48,788 nucleotides of DNA, taken from contig NZ_BCRM01000038.1 in NCBI RefSeq assembly GCF_001552595.1, positions 1-48,788 on the forward strand, given 5' to 3'. Below the pieces are notes generated by a model, which saw only the letters and a program-made list of their open reading frames with translations, was not told where the DNA came from and did not search any database. This DNA comes from Rhodococcus erythropolis NBRC 15567. GTDB lineage: Bacteria > Actinomycetota > Actinomycetes > Mycobacteriales > Mycobacteriaceae. Shown piece by piece: positions 24,181-32,195 of this stretch (positions within the stretch are counted from its first letter, which is position 1; each line of letters starts with the position of its first letter). Both the position numbers and the translations under genes were made by a program.

Positions 24181-24645
24181 CTGTGTGTTGCCGCCGCTCG
24201 CGCCACCGTTGCGAGCTTCGATGGCATCGATGGACTTCGTGAACGACTTTCCCAGCACTTGGGTGCCGACGAGTCCGAGTACCGACGCCAGGAGCTTTCC
24301 CTTGAGGTTCTTGCCGTCCCGGACCACGACGGCATCGACATCGGTCAGGCCCGTCGGCTGCCGGGTCAGCGTGTAGGTATGGCTCGACGCCCCGCCCCAC
24401 AGGTTGGAGTCGGTGGTTGACATCACGACGCGGTGCGGGTCGGTCCAGTCGTAGTGCAGACGCTCCCAGATACCACTGGAGCCCTCGGTGACATCAGCAT
24501 CGTGGGGTCCTTGTTGGTGCACTTTCAGGTAGCTGTCCGCACTGCGGCCGAAGATTTCCTCACGGCCCGGGCCGAAGTCGGTCAGGCCGGCAAGGACCTG
24601 TTCGGGCGTCGCAGTGGTCGTCTTGTGAAGATGGATCGTGGTCAT
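24178..24645 (-). CDS. SRPBCC family protein
   Basis: A 155-residue protein with SRPBCC-like order: TIHLHKTTTATPEQVLAGLT, DFGPGREEIFGRSADSYLKV, a WERLHYDWTDPHRVVMSTTD strand pair, SSHTYTLTRQPTG and a last helix (VLGKSFTKSIDAIEAR). It differs clearly from the converging SRPBCC protein, so this is not a recent duplication. ATG at 24645 follows GAAGG. Ligand unknown. Confidence 0.75.
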   Translation of the reverse strand: MTTIHLHKTTTATPEQVLAGLTDFGPGREEIFGRSADSYLKVHQQGPHDADVTEGSSGIWERLHYDWTDPHRVVMSTTDSNLWGGASSHTYTLTRQPTGLTDVDAVVVRDGKNLKGKLLASVLGLVGTQVLGKSFTKSIDAIEARNGGASGGNTQ

Positions 24646-24748
24646 GGCGCCTTCTTTCAACTGTGGATGATCCGGTGCTGAAAAAGCCGGGGAGTGACTC
24701 ATCCAGCACACCACTCACACGAAATGAATGAAAGAGAATTGCTCGCCC

Positions 24749-24774
24749 TGTCTCGATCCGCTGTCTCGATCCGC
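24749..24774. repeat. exact 13-bp tandem duplication
   Basis: TGTCTCGATCCGC occurs twice without a gap (24749-24761, 24762-24774). The second copy touches the stop codon of the methyltransferase. It looks like a small slippage or duplication event at the gene end. Confidence 0.8.
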
Positions 24775-25400
24775 TATTCGACGCCGCGCCGGCTGGCAGT
24801 GATTGCGCCGTGCGGCCTGTAACCGCTCCCCGTCCGGGTATGGGTCTCGATCACGTCGAAACCCGCTGTGACCAGCACCTCGGCAAGTTCGGTCACCGGC
24901 CATCGATAACCAGTCGTCGCGGCGTGATCAAAAGGCTCTACCGCTGCGCCTTCGAAGAAGCCCACCAGCAACCCACCGCCTGGGCGGATCACGCGCGCGA
25001 ATTCAGCGAGCGGTGCCTCGATATCTTGCGGGTGATGGTGAATGAGCGAGTACCAGGACAGCACGCCGCCCAGTGAATTCGTTTTCGCGTCCAATACCTC
25101 GAAGCCCCCGACCTCGAAGGAAAGATCCGGGTATCGGGTGCGGGCTCGTTCGACGAACTCGGGCACGAGATCGATCCCGCTCACAGCCAGCCCGCTCTGT
25201 GCCAGGAAGTCTGTCCACTGCCCCGGCCCGCACCCGGCGTCGAGTACGGGGCCGGTCAAAGTGGCGGCCCAGCTGGTCACCAGGTCCCGATCAGATACGT
25301 GCGTCGAATCCATCGAACCGAAGAGGTCCGCGTACTCCTGGGATCTGGCCGAATACGACTTTCGGACTACGTCGCGGCGCGTTGCACTCGAATTCTCCAC
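24774..25400 (-). CDS. class I SAM-dependent methyltransferase
   Basis: A 208-residue Rossmann methyltransferase. Motif I is VLDAGCGPGQ near residues 52-61; the acidic strand-2 residue is in VSGIDLVPEFVERARTRYPD; the strand-4 region is GGVLSWYSLIHHHPQDIEAP. The C-terminus keeps a family-typical GYRWPVTELAEVLVTAGFDV. The methyl acceptor cannot be read. GTG at 25400 gives the usual size; an ATG at 25505 would add 35 residues that look non-domain, and there is no good ribosome site at either. It is divergent from the DUF3253 gene. Confidence 0.8.
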   Translation of the reverse strand: MENSSATRRDVVRKSYSARSQEYADLFGSMDSTHVSDRDLVTSWAATLTGPVLDAGCGPGQWTDFLAQSGLAVSGIDLVPEFVERARTRYPDLSFEVGGFEVLDAKTNSLGGVLSWYSLIHHHPQDIEAPLAEFARVIRPGGGLLVGFFEGAAVEPFDHAATTGYRWPVTELAEVLVTAGFDVIETHTRTGSGYRPHGAITASRRGVE

Positions 25401-25508
25401 GCCGTCAATAATTATCGATGTGCACCATTCCTTCGCCACAACTCGCCGAACCGAAGGTTCATACTCTGTCGAAGGCCTACGGTCACGTCCGGAAACTGAG
25501 GTCATACG

Positions 25509-25754
25509 GTGGAAGAGAAAGAACTGGCGGCGAAGATCCGCGAACTACTCAGTGCCCGATCGGCCGAGTCGAGCATCTGCCCCTCCGACGTGGCCCGCGC
25601 AGCGGCACCCGACAATTGGCGTCCGCTGATGGACCCCGTCCGAGAGGCTGCCCGCCACATGGTGGCCCACGGCGAAGTGCAGATCACCCAGGGCGGCGAA
25701 GTCGTCGACCCGGAATCCGTACGAGGTCCGATCAGGATTCGGTGGGCTCGTTGA
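25509..25754 (+). CDS. DUF3253 domain protein
   Basis: An 81-residue protein matching DUF3253: a first helix pair (ELAAKIRELLSARSAESSIC), PSDVARAAAPDNWRPLMDPV, then REAARHMVAHGEVQITQGGE and PIRIRWAR. The layout is a winged helix, so nucleic-acid binding is plausible but unproven. The start is GTG. It converges on the NmrA-like gene. Confidence 0.82.
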   Translation: MEEKELAAKIRELLSARSAESSICPSDVARAAAPDNWRPLMDPVREAARHMVAHGEVQITQGGEVVDPESVRGPIRIRWAR

Positions 25755-25796
25755 TCAACCGCGTGACTTCTGGCGGCACTGCTCTCACAGCGTGAA

Positions 25797-26663
25797 TCAG
25801 CGGAAACGGTCCAGATGCTCACGCAGGAACGCATCCAGGCTTCGTGGCTCACGCCCCAGGACACGTGCCACCGTGTCGGTGGGTGACTCCGGGCGCGAGA
25901 CGGCAAGTTGCTGGATCTCCAGAATGTGCTCGGCCAGCCACGGAGGCATGTGGGCATGATCGACGAGGTTTTGCCGCAGTTCGTGCGGTGGCAGGTCGAT
26001 ATATTGGACGGGGCGATCGAGCATGCGGGTCAGAGAATCGGCGATGCCGCCGTAGCCGACTGCCTCGCTGCCCGTCAGGACGTAGGTACCGCCGGCGAGG
26101 TCGGCGCGTGTGAGCACGGCCGCGGCGACGTCACCGATATCTCGGCAGTCGATCCAGTTGCACGGCGCGTCCCGCATCGCGCCCAGAATCACCCCTTGCG
26201 CAGCCACCGCCGGAGCCAGGAGCAACAGATTCTGCATGAACGCATAGGGGCGGAGCAGAGTGTGGCGGATCCCGGATGCGCGCAGGTGTTCGCCGACGGC
26301 ATGGTGGCCGCGGGAGAGAGCGATGGGGGAGTCGGCCGCGGCGGCGGGGTCGGAGATCTTGACGATGTGTTCGACGCCGCTCTCGGCGGCTATGTCGATC
26401 ACACGCGTTTCGAGCTCGACCTGTTCGAGTCCGTTGGCCATGGCGAGGAAAAGTTGTTCAGCCCCTTCGAAAGCCGTGCGTAGCGAAGTTGAGTCTGCGG
26501 CATCGGCCCGCACTACTTCGACCAAACCGTCGGCCAAATCGCCGAGGTGGGCGCGCAGCCTGTCCGGGTCGCGGGACAGCGCTCGGCTCGGCACACCCGA
26601 GGATGCGAGACTGCGTAGCAACGCGCCGCCTGTGGTTCCGGACGCTCCCATGATGACGATCAT
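25797..26663 (-). CDS. NmrA-like NAD(P)-binding oxidoreductase
   Basis: A 288-residue atypical SDR (NmrA/TMR type). MIVIMGASGTTGGALLRSLA holds the GxxGxxG nucleotide motif (residues 6-12). VPSRALSRDPDRL follows, with Arg suited to NADP(H). The region around VEHIVKISDPAAA and RGHHAVGEHLRASGIRHTLL-RPYAFMQN is characteristic of the QOR2/NmrA group, which lacks the catalytic YxxxK. Role: NADP(H)-dependent reduction or redox sensing. The ATG has GAAAGGA upstream. It is downstream of the MarR-linked membrane gene (55-base gap) and may be in its transcript. Confidence 0.85.
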   Translation of the reverse strand: MIVIMGASGTTGGALLRSLASSGVPSRALSRDPDRLRAHLGDLADGLVEVVRADAADSTSLRTAFEGAEQLFLAMANGLEQVELETRVIDIAAESGVEHIVKISDPAAAADSPIALSRGHHAVGEHLRASGIRHTLLRPYAFMQNLLLLAPAVAAQGVILGAMRDAPCNWIDCRDIGDVAAAVLTRADLAGGTYVLTGSEAVGYGGIADSLTRMLDRPVQYIDLPPHELRQNLVDHAHMPPWLAEHILEIQQLAVSRPESPTDTVARVLGREPRSLDAFLREHLDRFR

Positions 26664-26718
26664 CGTGTTCCTTTCGGTCTTCCCCGCGAAGCCGGGGATC
26701 TTTGACATGTGTTGCCTG

Positions 26719-27219
26719 TCAGGGATTCTGACGGCGCCATCGCCAGCTGACGATGACGGCAGCGACAGCGGCAGATATCGGTAGATCGAGTTGCAGGCGA
26801 GCAAGCCGAGCAGTGTCGACCACGCTCGTGTGAGCTGGTAGCCAACGGGAGGCGAACCACCCGACGAGGCCTGCAATTGCAGCGGCTCCGACGGCAAGAA
26901 TTGCCGCCACCATGACGCGAGGCAGAGCCGTGGTCCACGGTCGTGACCTCCCGCGACGCTGCAGCCAGGAGCCGATCAGCAACGCCACCACTGCCGACGT
27001 GCCCGCAATGGACGTAAATGCCGCCGTCGTGAGGCCCGATTGGCCGGATGCGACTCCGCCCGCACCCGCCATCAGCGCAGGGGCAAGGTAGGCGACCAGC
27101 ACCTCTCTCCACAGGGTGAATGATCGTGCGGCGCGACGATCGGCAACCGGGTCGAGTCGATTGGAATCGGTTATCTCCCTTTTGTTTTCGCGACGGATCG
27201 GCGGGGTGTGTCCGGACAT
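26719..27219 (-). CDS. membrane protein in a MarR-controlled module
   Basis: A 166-residue protein with a basic N-terminal tail of about 35 residues and four hydrophobic segments (about 42-60, 68-86, 103-125 and 143-160). It ends in SWRWRRQNP. No family recognised. ATG at 27219 is chosen over an upstream TTG; neither has a clear ribosome site. A MarR-type palindrome lies 24-41 bases upstream of the ATG and the marR-type gene is 121 bases upstream on the same strand, so it is the likely target of that regulator, together with the NmrA-like gene. Confidence 0.68.
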   Translation of the reverse strand: MSGHTPPIRRENKREITDSNRLDPVADRRAARSFTLWREVLVAYLAPALMAGAGGVASGQSGLTTAAFTSIAGTSAVVALLIGSWLQRRGRSRPWTTALPRVMVAAILAVGAAAIAGLVGWFASRWLPAHTSVVDTARLARLQLDLPISAAVAAVIVSWRWRRQNP

Positions 27220-27242
27220 GAAGGAGACCAACTTTCCGTCTA

Positions 27243-27260
27243 TAATTAGGTGGCTAACTA
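27243..27260. promoter_or_regulatory. MarR-type operator, site 1
   Basis: TAATTAGGTGGCTAACTA is an 18-base imperfect palindrome (TAATTAG / CTAACTA) overlapping the AT-rich TATAAT at 27241-27246. Thirteen of its 18 bases match the site at 27865-27882 beside the MarR gene. It lies just upstream of the membrane-protein gene. Confidence 0.6.
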
Positions 27261-27340
27261 TTTGGGCATGGAAGGAGAAGCCTCTGTCGAGAATTGACGA
27301 CGATTCGAATCGCTACGCGACGGCTTGGAATCCCAGCCGA

Positions 27341-27859
27341 CTACTCCGCAGTCAGCGCACCGATACCGCGAACGACCCGCGAGAGCAGGTCCAGAAAAAC
27401 CGCACGCTCGTCGACAGTGAGCTCGTCGACCATTTCCTCGAGACGAGCAAAGTGTTCGGGCGCCATGTCACGTAAACGCTGAGCGCCGCGAGCAGTCAGG
27501 ACGACCACCGCACCACGCCCGTCCTCCGCGGACGGACGCCGAGCGACCAAACCCTCCTGCTCGAGGCCGTCGACCAGCCCGGTCACCGTGGCTCGCGAGA
27601 CGCCGAGATCAGCGGCCAGTCGCGAGGGAGATTTCTCCCCGTCATGGTCTTCCAGATCCGCAAGCAATCGGTAACGGCCGGTCGACAGTCCATACCTCGC
27701 GAAGTGAACCTCGGTTGCTCGACCGAGCCGCGCGCCCGCCGAGATCAGCCGCACCGCAACCAGCACCGCCTGCGGATCGGACCCGAGGCCGTAATGCTCC
27801 AACTGCCGCCGCGCCTGATCCAACGTGGGTGAGTCGTGATCGGTTCCGTCCACTGCCAT
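27341..27859 (-). CDS. MarR family regulator
   Basis: A 172-residue MarR regulator. The winged helix is SPSRLAADLGVSRATVTGLV followed by DGLEQEGLVARRPSAEDGRG and VVVLTARG (about residues 77-125). Both ends are helical for dimerisation. The family usually represses export, redox or catabolic genes and releases DNA on binding a phenolic or oxidant. Two related palindromes flank the gene, one touching its own start and one before the downstream membrane gene. This fits autoregulation plus control of the membrane protein/NmrA-like pair. Confidence 0.9.
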   Translation of the reverse strand: MAVDGTDHDSPTLDQARRQLEHYGLGSDPQAVLVAVRLISAGARLGRATEVHFARYGLSTGRYRLLADLEDHDGEKSPSRLAADLGVSRATVTGLVDGLEQEGLVARRPSAEDGRGAVVVLTARGAQRLRDMAPEHFARLEEMVDELTVDERAVFLDLLSRVVRGIGALTAE

Positions 27860-27864
27860 GCAAC

Positions 27865-27882
27865 TAATATGGCACCTAACTA
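27865..27882. promoter_or_regulatory. MarR-type operator, site 2
   Basis: TAATATGGCACCTAACTA ends six bases from the start codon of the MarR gene. It shares TAAT--GG---CTAACTA with site 1 at 27243-27260. Binding here would block transcription or translation of the regulator itself. Confidence 0.55.
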
Positions 27883-27890
27883 CATTCTGG

Positions 27891-29378
27891 TCAACCCTTC
27901 ACCGAGCGAGTGTCAACGCTGCCGAAGCCGTGCGCGAGTTGCAACAGGTCCAGATCGGCATGACTGCGAGCCAGAACCTGTATACCCATTGGCAGCCCCT
28001 CAGAATTGAAGCCTGCAGGCAGGCTGATGGCCGGCACGCCGAGAAGCGTTGCGATTGTTGCAACCTCCATCCACCGGTGGTACGACGACATAGCCATGCC
28101 GTCGATCGATGTGGGCCAGTCCATTTCGATGTCGAACGGAAACACCTGAACACTCGGTAGCACGATGAAGTCGTACGTATCGAAGAGAGTCAGGAACGCG
28201 TTGTACATCGCGGTGCGCTTCACCGAAGCCTCGTAGACGTCCAGCGCCCCGATGGGCGGACGCCCATCCGTTCCATCGACCAGGCCCTCCACCTCGTATC
28301 GAGCTTCGGGTTTGAGCGCCGCCCGCGTGACCGGGTTGTAGTAGAGGGGGTACAGCTGAGAGCCGGCGAGCCAGTGCCGGAACGTCAGCCACAGCGGCCA
28401 GAGATCCTCATTTCCGTTGAACCCGCACGCTTTCGGCAGACCATGTTGTGAATCCATCTCGATTCCAAGCGCTTCGAAGATCTGCAGTGACGATTCACAG
28501 AGATCGAGCACTCCCGACTCCATGGGGAGATACCCACCGAGGTCACCCATCCACACTGCCCGTGCGCCGGAGAAATCTCGCTCCAACGTCGACGCCAGGC
28601 CTCCGTCCGAGTCGATGGACAACGGAGTGCGCGGATCGTATCCCGACATCGTTTGCAACAACATCGAGAGATCTGTAGCGGTGCGCGCCATCGGTCCGGG
28701 AACCCCCGCCTGTTGCACGAACACATCCGGCCCCTTCGCGGGTACGCGGCCGAAGGATGGACGAAGTCCGAGAATGTTGTTCCAAGCGGCTGGATTTCGA
28801 AGTGATCCCATGAAATCACTGCCGTCCGCTACCGGAACCATGTGGAGAGCCACTGCGACGGCAGCACCGCCGCTACTTCCGCCCGCCGATCGGCTCGGGT
28901 CGTAGGCGTTGCCGGTTGCACCGAAGATCTCGTTGTAGGTGTGTGAGCCCAGACCGAATTCCGGAACGTTGGTCTTGCCGACGAAGATCGCTCCCGCGTC
29001 CCGTATTCGAGCAACGTGAATCGAATCACTTTGCGCTGCAGGGATGTCGAACTCACCCCGAAAGAACCCTCGAGTCGTCTTGAATCCCGCCACATCGGCA
29101 GTGTCCTTGACCGCATGAGGGAACCCGTGCATCCATCCCATATCCTGGCCATCGGCCAGGAGCTTGTCGTGCTCTTGTGCCTCCTGCACCAATTCCTGTC
29201 GTGGGCGAAGACTGACAATCGCGTTGACCGAAGGGTTCACGGACTCGATCCGGTCGAGATAGGCATTCATCACCTCCTCGCATGACACTTGCCGATCATG
29301 AATTGCCGCCGACAAATCGGATGCGTCGAGTCGAACGATCTCGTTTCCAACGGGCAAAGTGGGCTGTGAAGACTTCAA
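27891..29378 (-). CDS. amidase signature family enzyme
   Basis: A 495-residue amidase of the amidase-signature family. The Ser-cisSer-Lys triad is complete: Lys91 (HGFPHAVKDTADV), cis-Ser168 (SAGGSSGGAA) and nucleophile Ser192 (GSDFMGSLRNPA). The 24-residue distance between the serines is canonical. It hydrolyses an amide to acid and ammonia; the substrate is unknown. The start is TTG with GAGGAG seven bases upstream; the next in-frame ATG would cut conserved sequence. It is last of five co-directional genes, 58 bases after the carboxyltransferase. Confidence 0.9.
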   Translation of the reverse strand: MKSSQPTLPVGNEIVRLDASDLSAAIHDRQVSCEEVMNAYLDRIESVNPSVNAIVSLRPRQELVQEAQEHDKLLADGQDMGWMHGFPHAVKDTADVAGFKTTRGFFRGEFDIPAAQSDSIHVARIRDAGAIFVGKTNVPEFGLGSHTYNEIFGATGNAYDPSRSAGGSSGGAAVAVALHMVPVADGSDFMGSLRNPAAWNNILGLRPSFGRVPAKGPDVFVQQAGVPGPMARTATDLSMLLQTMSGYDPRTPLSIDSDGGLASTLERDFSGARAVWMGDLGGYLPMESGVLDLCESSLQIFEALGIEMDSQHGLPKACGFNGNEDLWPLWLTFRHWLAGSQLYPLYYNPVTRAALKPEARYEVEGLVDGTDGRPPIGALDVYEASVKRTAMYNAFLTLFDTYDFIVLPSVQVFPFDIEMDWPTSIDGMAMSSYHRWMEVATIATLLGVPAISLPAGFNSEGLPMGIQVLARSHADLDLLQLAHGFGSVDTRSVKG

Positions 29379-29436
29379 GTGATACTCCTCGAGTCGGTGC
29401 TGATCAGTAGTTCGGTGAATTGGAGCGCGGACCGGT

Positions 29437-30945
29437 TTACATCGGAACCGCCACAGGGGATTCCCCGATGCGACTGAAGTGCGTCAGCCGTCCACTCAGG
29501 CGCTGTTCGGACGTCTCTCTCAGAGAGGAGACCAACGCGGCACGTAATGTCTGGCCGACGCGTTCACAGAATTGGTCAGGTTCGTCGGCGGCATCGGGGT
29601 ACTCGGGTATCACCGCATGCACAATGCCGTCTGCCAGTAGATCTGTTGATCGAATGTTCTGCGCCGAGACCATCTCCGGCGCATGGACGATGTCGCGGTA
29701 GATGATCGCGCTTGCACCTTCCGGCGGTAGCGGGGACAACCAACTGTGCTGAGCGGCGAGAATGCGGTCCGCCGGCAACAGCGCCAGTGCGCCTCCACCC
29801 GCACCCTGGCCGAGGAGCAGCGATACCGTCGGCGTCCTCAGCGCCAGGAGTTCTGCCAGGCACTTCGCAATTTGGTTCGAAAGTCCGCCTTCCTCAGCTT
29901 CTCTCGACAGATTCGCGCCGGGTGTGTCGATGACTGTCACGAGCGGCAGGTCAAGCTCTCGAGCAAGGTTGATTCCCCGGCGCGCCTGACGCAGTGATGC
30001 CGGGCCGAACGACTGTTGCCCGGTCTGGGCACGGCGATCCTGCCCGAGCAGAACGCACGAGATGTCCCCGAAACGGACCAACGCAAGAATCAGAGCGGGG
30101 CTCTGTAGACTTTGCCCGGTTCCATTCAGGAGCACCATGTCTGAAGCTGAACGGCCAAGTAGCTCGCGGACGCCCGGCCGTCCGGAACGGCGGGAAGCAA
30201 GGACCGTTTCCCAGGCGGGTGTCGCGGGGTCACTGACATTCGGAAGCGCCAGTCCGCGCTCGTCGAGTGTCGGGCGCGAGGTCAAAACCCGCAGTAGCAC
30301 GTCCAGTGTCTCCGCGAGCTTGTCAGGAGAGCACACTGCATCCACCAGCCCGTGCGCGTGGAGGTTCTCGGCCGTCTGGACCCCAGGTGGAAACGCGACG
30401 CCGTACAAAGTTTTGTACACCCTGGGACCGAGGAACCCGATGAGCGCCCCGGGCTCCGCGATCGTCACGTGACCTAGCGAGCCCCAGGAAGCGAAAACTC
30501 CACCTGTGGTGGGATTTCGGAGATACACCAGGTAGGGAAGGTGGGCTTCCTTGTGCGCGGTGACAGCGGCGGTGATCTTGACCATCTGAAGGAACGCCGT
30601 CGTTCCCTCCTGCATCCGTGTTCCACCGGAAACCGGCAGGGCGACAAGGGGTAGTGCTTCTCTCGTCGCCCGCTCGATGGCATCGACGAGGCGTCCGCCG
30701 GCCGCTACACCGATCGACCCCGCCAGAAATCCGAACTCACAGATCAGTACCGCGACTCGGCGTCCCCGTACCGTTGCGGACCCGGTCATCACGGACTCGT
30801 CCAGTCCGGTCCGCTCGCGCGCCGCGGCCAGTTCGTCTGTGTACGCACCACGCGCCACGCTCTGACGGACACTCGAATCCCACGACTCCCACGAGTCAGG
30901 ATCAAACGTGAGATCGATCAACTCGTGTGCCGTCAGACGATTCAT
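29437..30945 (-). CDS. fused AccD/AccA-type carboxyltransferase
   Basis: A 502-residue protein joining the two halves of a biotin-dependent carboxyltransferase. The N-terminal (beta) half has the AccD hallmark SGGTRMQEG near residues 106-114 and PTTGGVFASWGSLGHV. The C-terminal (alpha) half has IDTPGANLSREAEEGGLSNQ near 339-356 and GQGAGGGALA near 379-388. The N-terminal zinc ribbon of bacterial AccD is absent. No biotin carboxylase or biotin carrier is in the window. It may use a carrier encoded elsewhere, or decarboxylate an acyl-CoA without biotin as malonate decarboxylase subunits do. Its ATG (GGAGAG upstream) lies 44 bases inside the CoA-transferase gene, so the two are coupled. Confidence 0.9.
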   Translation of the reverse strand: MNRLTAHELIDLTFDPDSWESWDSSVRQSVARGAYTDELAAARERTGLDESVMTGSATVRGRRVAVLICEFGFLAGSIGVAAGGRLVDAIERATREALPLVALPVSGGTRMQEGTTAFLQMVKITAAVTAHKEAHLPYLVYLRNPTTGGVFASWGSLGHVTIAEPGALIGFLGPRVYKTLYGVAFPPGVQTAENLHAHGLVDAVCSPDKLAETLDVLLRVLTSRPTLDERGLALPNVSDPATPAWETVLASRRSGRPGVRELLGRSASDMVLLNGTGQSLQSPALILALVRFGDISCVLLGQDRRAQTGQQSFGPASLRQARRGINLARELDLPLVTVIDTPGANLSREAEEGGLSNQIAKCLAELLALRTPTVSLLLGQGAGGGALALLPADRILAAQHSWLSPLPPEGASAIIYRDIVHAPEMVSAQNIRSTDLLADGIVHAVIPEYPDAADEPDQFCERVGQTLRAALVSSLRETSEQRLSGRLTHFSRIGESPVAVPM

Positions 30946-32149
30946 TGCCTTGCTCTCCTAGCCATTTCATGATTTCTTCGCCATCCGCACCGAGCACAGG
31001 AGGCGGTCGATGTGCGGTTCGGGTGACCTCACTTCCGTCAGGATCGAAGAACCGCAACGGTGGTCCCGGGATGGTCAGCCTCCCGAGCGTTCGATGATCG
31101 ACGTCGACGAGGAGCCCCTGCGAGCGGGTCTGTTCCCACTCGTAGACCTCACGCAGGTTTCGGACTTTTCCTGCCGGAACGCCGGTGGCCTCCAGCTTCG
31201 TCAACAGTTCTTCGGTCCCGTAGGCCCCGAAGACCGCTTCGACCAATTCGTTGACCTTCTTACGGTTCTCGACCCGTTCCGGGTTGGTCGCCATACCGTG
31301 TGTATCCGGGTCGATCCAGAATCCGTCGCAGAAACGTTTCCACAGACCTTCACTGCCGACTGCGATCTGTACGGCACCGTCTGCCGTCGGAAATAGTCCG
31401 TACGGACAGATCGACGGATGATGATTGCCCTGAGCCTCGCCGATCTCCCCTGCGACGGTCCATCTCGTCCCCTGAAAAGCATGCACCCCGACAACACTCG
31501 CCAGCAGGGAGGTTCGGACAACTTGTCCCCTGCCCGTCACCTCCCTCTCTCGAAGTGCTGCAAGAATTCCGAACGCTCCGTGCACTCCCGCAAGGAGATC
31601 GGCGATAGGAACGCCGACACGTTGTGGGTCATCGGGTGACGAACCGGTCAGAGATATCAATCCGGCTTCGCCTTGGGCGATCTGGTCGTACCCGGCGCGA
31701 CCGCCTTCAGGACCGTCATGGCCGAATCCGCTGATCGACAGCACGACCAGTCCGGGGTTGATCTCCGCTAACCTTTCCATCGGGAATCCCAGGCGGTCCA
31801 TCACGCCGGTGCGAAAATTCTCGATCAGAACGTCGGCGCGTGCGATCAGGGCTGTGAGAGTTCGACAACCGTTCTCGGACTTCAGATCCAAGGCGATTGA
31901 TTCCTTGTTTCGGTTTGCCGACAGGAAGTACGTCGATTCACGTTCGCCACGGGCGGGGTCGACAAAAGGTGGACCCCACCCACGCGTGTCGTCTCCACCG
32001 TCAGGTGTTTCGACCTTGACGACGCGCGCTCCAAGATCCCCGAGCATCATGGCCGCATGCGGACCGGCCAGTGCCCTGCTCAGATCCACGACGACTGTAC
32101 CTGCCAGCGGTCCTTGATAATTCGGTGTCACTGCTGCTTCTGCCGGCAC
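30902..32149 (-). CDS. class III (CaiB/BaiF) CoA-transferase
   Basis: A 415-residue family III CoA-transferase. It opens GPLAGTVVVDLSRALAGPHA with the typical AGP, then LGDLGARVVKVETPDGGDDT-RGWGPPF. The catalytic Asp is in GYDQIAQGEAGLISLTG (near residue 155). PVADLLAG reads here as GVPIADLLAGVHGAFGILAA. It moves CoA between carboxylic acids via aspartyl-CoA anhydride. GTG at 32149 is preferred because GAGAGG lies upstream; a GTG at 32203 overlapping the carrier's stop would add 18 residues. It lies between the carrier and the carboxyltransferase, which suggests it activates the imported or released acid. Confidence 0.9.
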   Translation of the reverse strand: MPAEAAVTPNYQGPLAGTVVVDLSRALAGPHAAMMLGDLGARVVKVETPDGGDDTRGWGPPFVDPARGERESTYFLSANRNKESIALDLKSENGCRTLTALIARADVLIENFRTGVMDRLGFPMERLAEINPGLVVLSISGFGHDGPEGGRAGYDQIAQGEAGLISLTGSSPDDPQRVGVPIADLLAGVHGAFGILAALREREVTGRGQVVRTSLLASVVGVHAFQGTRWTVAGEIGEAQGNHHPSICPYGLFPTADGAVQIAVGSEGLWKRFCDGFWIDPDTHGMATNPERVENRKKVNELVEAVFGAYGTEELLTKLEATGVPAGKVRNLREVYEWEQTRSQGLLVDVDHRTLGRLTIPGPPLRFFDPDGSEVTRTAHRPPPVLGADGEEIMKWLGEQGNESSDGTRVDRSHV

Positions 32150-32195
32150 TGCCAAATCCTCTCGGGCGATGGGAGATCTGCTCCGTATCTGTGAG

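Noticed and set aside
23721..24645. The two SRPBCC genes as a recent inverted duplication
   Set aside because: Their sequences share only the general fold pattern; no stretch of clear identity.
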